Below, piece by piece: positions 8,412-11,228 of a stretch of DNA of 11,228 nucleotides (position 1 is the first letter of the stretch; each line of letters begins with the position of its first letter). The translations under genes and the position numbers were made by a program. Source of the DNA: JBFIHZ01 sp041601535 (GTDB lineage: Bacteria; Pseudomonadota; Gammaproteobacteria; Xanthomonadales; SZUA-36); contig JBFIHZ010000108.1 in the NCBI GenBank assembly GCA_041601535.1, positions 1-11,228 of the forward strand, read 5' to 3'. Under the pieces are notes generated by a model. The model saw nothing but the letters and a program-made list of their open reading frames with translations. It had not been told where the DNA came from and searched no databases.

Positions 8412-9170
8412 ATGGCGGGTGAAAAAAGACTGTATAGAAGCGTGTTAAACGCCATGATCAAGCTAATTGATGCTGGTGAATACCCGGTCGGCGGACGCTT
8501 GCCCCCGGAACGGGAACTGGCAGAACGTTTCAACGTAAGCCGCCCCACGGTACGCGAGGCCATTATTGCCTTGGAAGCCCTGGAGCGCGTCCAGGTCAAG
8601 ACCGGCTCCGGAGTGTACGTGCTGGAGAACAAATCCATCGCCAAAGGCGCCATAGATGACATCAGTCCCTTCGAACTGACGGAATCGCGTGCGCTGGTTG
8701 AGGGTGAAGCCGCTGCCCTGGCTGCCAACCTGATCACCGAGGAAGAACTGGAGGCGCTGCGGCAAACCCTGGATGATATGGCGAAGGAAAACAGCCTGGG
8801 TGACCTGGCATCCGGTGATGCCGACAGGGACTTTCATCAAATTATTTCCAGAGCCACCCGCAACGCGGTACTGGTATCCATCATTGAACACCTGTGGCAT
8901 GTGCGCAACAACGCGCCCAAGGTATTCAAAGCCTACCAGTCCATTTGTGAGAAAGACGGTGAACGCCGGGTGGAAGAGCACCGGCAGATTTATGAAGCCT
9001 TGAAAAACCGGGATGCCGCTGCCGCGCGCGCCGCCATGCACGAACACTTCACGAGAATTCTCAACAAGCTGATTGTCACCATCGAAGCGGAACAGGTAGA
9101 AGAAGCCAGAAGGCAGGCCCAGGCCGTGCGGGAGCGGTTTTCCCTCAACCGCCGCACAGCCGCCAACTAG
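8412..9170 (+). CDS. FadR-subfamily GntR transcriptional regulator (FCD domain), likely controls the alginate genes
   Basis: The start is ATG at 8412, giving 252 residues: AGGGA lies 8 bases before it, whereas the in-frame ATG at 8355 has no ribosome site and would add a tail unusual for the family. Residues 5-70 form the GntR winged helix (RLYRSVLNAMIKLIDAGEY, LPPERELAERF, VSRPTVREAIIALE, GSGVYV). Residues about 88-222 form the all-helical FCD effector domain, with the metal-ligand pattern D138-x3-H142, H190, H212. Relatives include UxuR, ExuR, PdhR and LldR, several of which respond to uronates or other acids. The divergent position beside the receptor-lyase set suggests a local repressor released by an alginate breakdown product such as DEH or KDG; the effector is inferred. 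A charged tail follows the FCD domain. Confidence 0.93.
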   Translation: MAGEKRLYRSVLNAMIKLIDAGEYPVGGRLPPERELAERFNVSRPTVREAIIALEALERVQVKTGSGVYVLENKSIAKGAIDDISPFELTESRALVEGEAAALAANLITEEELEALRQTLDDMAKENSLGDLASGDADRDFHQIISRATRNAVLVSIIEHLWHVRNNAPKVFKAYQSICEKDGERRVEEHRQIYEALKNRDAAAARAAMHEHFTRILNKLIVTIEAEQVEEARRQAQAVRERFSLNRRTAAN

Positions 9171-9189
9171 CCATATATCGAGTCAACAC

Positions 9190-9276
9190 ATATTTGGGGT
9201 CAGAGTAAAAACTCCAAATAAGGTAGACCTCATTGAATCAAGGCAAATAAAGAGTTTTTACTCTGACCCCAAATAT
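9190..9276. repeat. 87-base element with perfect 25-base inverted repeats (REP/MITE-like)
   Basis: The arm at 9190-9214 and the one at 9252-9276 are exact reverse complements over 25 bases (ATATTTGGGGTCAGAG... and ...CTCTGACCCCAAATAT), around 37 bases. Each arm contains its own small palindrome (GAGT...ACTC), and the centre contains AGGT-AG-ACCT (9221-9230), so it can fold as a branched hairpin. It encodes nothing and shows no clear target duplication. From memory, GGGGTCAGAGTAAAA sequences are scattered in many gammaproteobacterial genomes and linked to REP-type Y1 transposases; this needs a search. It fills the gap between two convergent genes and ends 4 bases before the propeller stop codon, so it could also end transcription from both sides, although no U-run follows. 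Confidence 0.75.
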
Positions 9277-9280
9277 CCAG

Positions 9281-10267
9281 TTATGCCTGGGCGGGTTGCA
9301 GCAAGGACTCAAGTTTGTAGAACGATAAGGGTTGGTGCTCACAGGTCATGGCCATGACACCGGCGGTTTCATCCAGGTCCAGGCCTTTGGGGCCACCTTC
9401 CTCGACGTTATAACGGCCCCGCTGAAAGGTTTCATCATCCAGCATCTGGATTTTTCTGAAAGGTTGATAGTCACCGCCCCAGTCCTCGCCATCGGTGGCA
9501 TAAACGTGCAGGTAATGGGTGGCGGAGTCCACGCACAGAATTTTGCGATCCTTCTCGGCGAAACGGATTCCGTGCGGGCAATCCATGCCGTGCAGAACCG
9601 CGACCGGCACCGAGTCGCGATTCAATGCCGCATCGTTGCGGTATACCAAAATGGTACCCGGCACATGGTTGCTTATGGCAATCCATCGGCGATTGGCGCT
9701 GACCTCCACCCCATCCGGAATCTCCAGGTCTTTAGCCAGCAACACCTGATGCTCGCGCACCTTGAAATACCGGCAGGCATCCAGCCTTGCGTGCGTCACC
9801 ACGTGCGAGTAGTTATCGCAAATAATCAACTGGTGCTCTCCATCAGCGCAGGGATAGGTCGCAATCGAGCCCGGTGAGTCGAGGCGCGAGCCGTTGTGCT
9901 TTTTTATGATGCGCAGCGGCTTTATCCGGAACTGCTTGCGCTCAGCTCCCAGGGGCGGCAGTTCGAAAATATTCACATATTTCTTGCGGTTGGCTACTAC
10001 CAGGGTTTCTTCATTGAGAAAATCCACACCGTGGGGGCGTTGCAATGCACGCGAGGTGAAAGCGCAGACATCGGTGATAACTATTCGCGGATTGGGAAGT
10101 GCCGCCGACATGGAAATGCTGAACAGGTAGATCGCATTCTGTTCAAAAGCAGCAATGGCCATCTTGCGGCGGCTGGGCGAAAACACCAGATCCTCCGTTC
10201 GTCCCATTGTCTGGATTACCTGGCGCACTTCGGCCGGCGCCTGGTAGTCGGTGGGAACTTGTATCAT
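9281..10267 (-). CDS. Six-bladed beta-propeller protein of unknown function, cytoplasmic
   Basis: I do not recognise this 328-residue protein as a named family. It shows a repeated blade signature: EDLVFS near 25, PHGVDF at 78, SPGSIAT at 131, PDGVEV at 184, PHGIRF at 231 and PKGLDL at 293. The spacings are 53, 53, 53, 47 and 62 residues. Each is followed by a strand ending in something like LVVAN, LIICDN, IAISN, ILCVDS or VMAMT. This fits a six-bladed propeller of the NHL/SMP-30/lactonase-like class. There is no signal peptide or membrane segment, and several cysteines (68, 140, 150, 165, 230, 245, 309) fit a cytoplasmic location. The ATG at 10267 has GGA about 9 bases upstream. It converges on the GntR gene across the repeat element and shows no link to alginate. 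It could be a sugar lactonase or a binding scaffold; a function cannot be chosen from sequence alone. Confidence 0.85.
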   Translation of the reverse strand: MIQVPTDYQAPAEVRQVIQTMGRTEDLVFSPSRRKMAIAAFEQNAIYLFSISMSAALPNPRIVITDVCAFTSRALQRPHGVDFLNEETLVVANRKKYVNIFELPPLGAERKQFRIKPLRIIKKHNGSRLDSPGSIATYPCADGEHQLIICDNYSHVVTHARLDACRYFKVREHQVLLAKDLEIPDGVEVSANRRWIAISNHVPGTILVYRNDAALNRDSVPVAVLHGMDCPHGIRFAEKDRKILCVDSATHYLHVYATDGEDWGGDYQPFRKIQMLDDETFQRGRYNVEEGGPKGLDLDETAGVMAMTCEHQPLSFYKLESLLQPAQA

Positions 10268-10617
10268 CGGGGTGTTTCCAACAGTTGTGAGCCCGCCTGA
10301 TTACGGTTTTGGAGATTACGTGAACGCAATGATAAACGATGGGGGTGGCCAGCATGCGGGAAAAGCCGAGAGCATCAGTACCGGGCAGTGAGGTGCTGCC
10401 GAAATGTCACAGACATTGCGGCGTACGGTCGTTGGCCAGTCCGCAGGTTCATTGCAGCCCCTTGACAAGGCCACTCAACCCCTTTAACTTTGAATCATGT
10501 TCAATAACAGTGGGCAGAATGAACCTGCCATGCCTATCCTCTAATTTGATATAACTACAATACCGAAGCCCATCACGGGGCCGATTGCCCCTGAACACAG
10601 CACAACGGAGCAATGCA
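10268..10617. promoter_or_regulatory. Divergent spacer between propeller and split-barrel genes
   Basis: No gene is visible in these 350 bases. An extended -10 promoter-like sequence, TGA-TATAAC (10547-10555), lies 62 bases before the rightward ATG, overlapped on its downstream side by TACAAT (10556-10561); the -35 region is poor. Further upstream TTGACA (10462-10467) is a perfect -35 box within the palindrome CCTTG-A-CAAGG (10460-10470), but the -10 at 17 bases is only TAACTT. I see no clear promoter for the leftward propeller gene. Confidence 0.4.
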
Positions 10618-11214
10618 ATGTCAGAAGACACAGCGAAAAAACCCAATTTTGACCCGGTCAAGCTTGAGCAAGTTGATGTAAACAAGGACTATCCGATGGA
10701 GCCGGACGAGTTCGAGGTTCTGTACAAGCACAACTGTTATTGCCATATGGCGCACGTCTCCCAGTACGGTTACCCAATTGTTACACCCATGTTCTATGTG
10801 GTTCTGGACGACGGTTTCATTTACATCAGCAGCGTGCAGAAATACCGCAAGAAGATCGAACACCTGATCGCCAATCCCAAGATCTCCATCAGCATCAGCA
10901 ACGACGGCTCCAACGCCAAGCGGCAGAAATCAATCCAGATTATCGGCAAGGCCGAGGTGTCCTTCGATCAGGATCTGTTGACCAAGGTTCACTGGGCCAT
11001 TATTGACAAGTACTGGTACGACCTCAAAGGGAATGAGGAACTGCGCCAGGCGGCTTTCAAGGGTGTGCACACACCGAACCGGGCCATCATCAAGGTCATC
11101 CCGAACAAGAACTCACCCACTTCCTGGGATTTCGGCAAAATGGTGCAGATGTACGAACGTGGCGTGTGGTTTAACGAAGCCTACGAAATGGCCAAGCCCC
11201 ACGACGTCGTATAG
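10618..11214 (+). CDS. PNPOx-like flavin-binding split-barrel family protein
   Basis: The gene encodes 198 residues from the ATG at 10618, which has ACGGAG 7 bases upstream; a TTG at 10585 in the same frame lacks such a site. The core (about 29-165) follows the pyridoxamine-phosphate-oxidase-like split barrel: an N-terminal helix (DEFEVLYKHN), strands CYCHMAHVSQYGYPIVTPM and FYVVLDDGFIYISS, the basic QKYRKKIEHLIANPKISISI segment typical of phosphate/flavin contact, then IQIIGKAEV and AIIKVIPNK. Members bind FMN, F420 or heme and act as oxidases, reductases or binding proteins. The true PdxH active-site signature is not evident, so vitamin B6 synthesis is unlikely. No signal peptide is present. 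It stands alone, divergent from the propeller gene; the window ends 14 bases after its stop. Confidence 0.85.
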   Translation: MSEDTAKKPNFDPVKLEQVDVNKDYPMEPDEFEVLYKHNCYCHMAHVSQYGYPIVTPMFYVVLDDGFIYISSVQKYRKKIEHLIANPKISISISNDGSNAKRQKSIQIIGKAEVSFDQDLLTKVHWAIIDKYWYDLKGNEELRQAAFKGVHTPNRAIIKVIPNKNSPTSWDFGKMVQMYERGVWFNEAYEMAKPHDVV

Positions 11215-11228
11215 TCCAAAACAGCGGA

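Noticed and set aside
8463..9047. Open frame of 194 codons on the minus strand
   Set aside because: It is antisense to the GntR regulator, which has clear helix-turn-helix and FCD motifs; no supporting start signal.
9190..9276. Complete insertion sequence
   Set aside because: There is no transposase and no target-site duplication; it is far too short to be autonomous, so I call it only a repeat element.
10460..10470. CCTTG-A-CAAGG palindrome with a perfect TTGACA as the main promoter of the split-barrel gene
   Set aside because: The -10 at the right distance is poor (TAACTT), and it lies about 150 bases upstream; the extended -10 at 10547-10555 is better placed.
1..11228. Novel defence system, CRISPR array, riboswitch, tRNA or rRNA
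   Set aside because: I found no regular spaced repeats, no cloverleaf or rRNA-like sequence, and no defence-type domains on either strand; the genes fit known metabolic, transport and regulatory families apart from the unassigned propeller.

Overview
The window is a piece of a Gammaproteobacterial chromosome, most likely from a marine, polysaccharide-degrading heterotroph of the Cellvibrionales/Alteromonadales kind. That placement is an inference. It rests on the mix of a large TonB-dependent receptor, PL6 and PL17 alginate lyases, KdgF and a FadR-type GntR regulator, with moderate GC content. No rRNA, tRNA, CRISPR array or transposase gene is visible.

Positions 1-8411 hold an alginate utilization locus. 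On the minus strand, in transcription order from right to left, it contains a TonB-dependent receptor (8032-4970), a 219-base gap with two strong hairpins, a secreted PL6 alginate lyase (4750-2498), a secreted PL17 oligoalginate lyase (2501-240), and the start of a KdgF-like cupin protein (243-1) that runs off the left edge. The last three genes overlap by ATGA (stop TGA, start ATG), so they are probably translated as one coupled unit. A FadR/FCD-type GntR regulator (8412-9170, plus strand) is transcribed away from the receptor. The 379-base region between them holds two tandem promoter-like sequences facing the receptor gene and a short perfect inverted repeat that could be the regulator's operator. 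The working model is as follows. The receptor imports alginate oligomers across the outer membrane. PL6 cuts the polymer and PL17 trims oligomers from the end to unsaturated monouronate. KdgF then opens the ring to feed the DEH/KDG pathway, whose later genes probably lie beyond the left edge.

Positions 9171-11228 appear unrelated to alginate. A long hairpin element with perfect 25-base arms (9190-9276), resembling a small dispersed repeat, fills the gap between the regulator and a convergent gene. That gene (10267-9281, minus) encodes a cytoplasmic six-bladed beta-propeller of unknown function. After a 350-base divergent spacer comes a plus-strand gene (10618-11214) for a PNPOx-like flavin-binding split-barrel protein of unknown substrate.

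I see no wholly new system. The points most worth following up are the propeller protein, the 25-base inverted-repeat element, the hairpins between receptor and lyases, and the regulator/operator layout.
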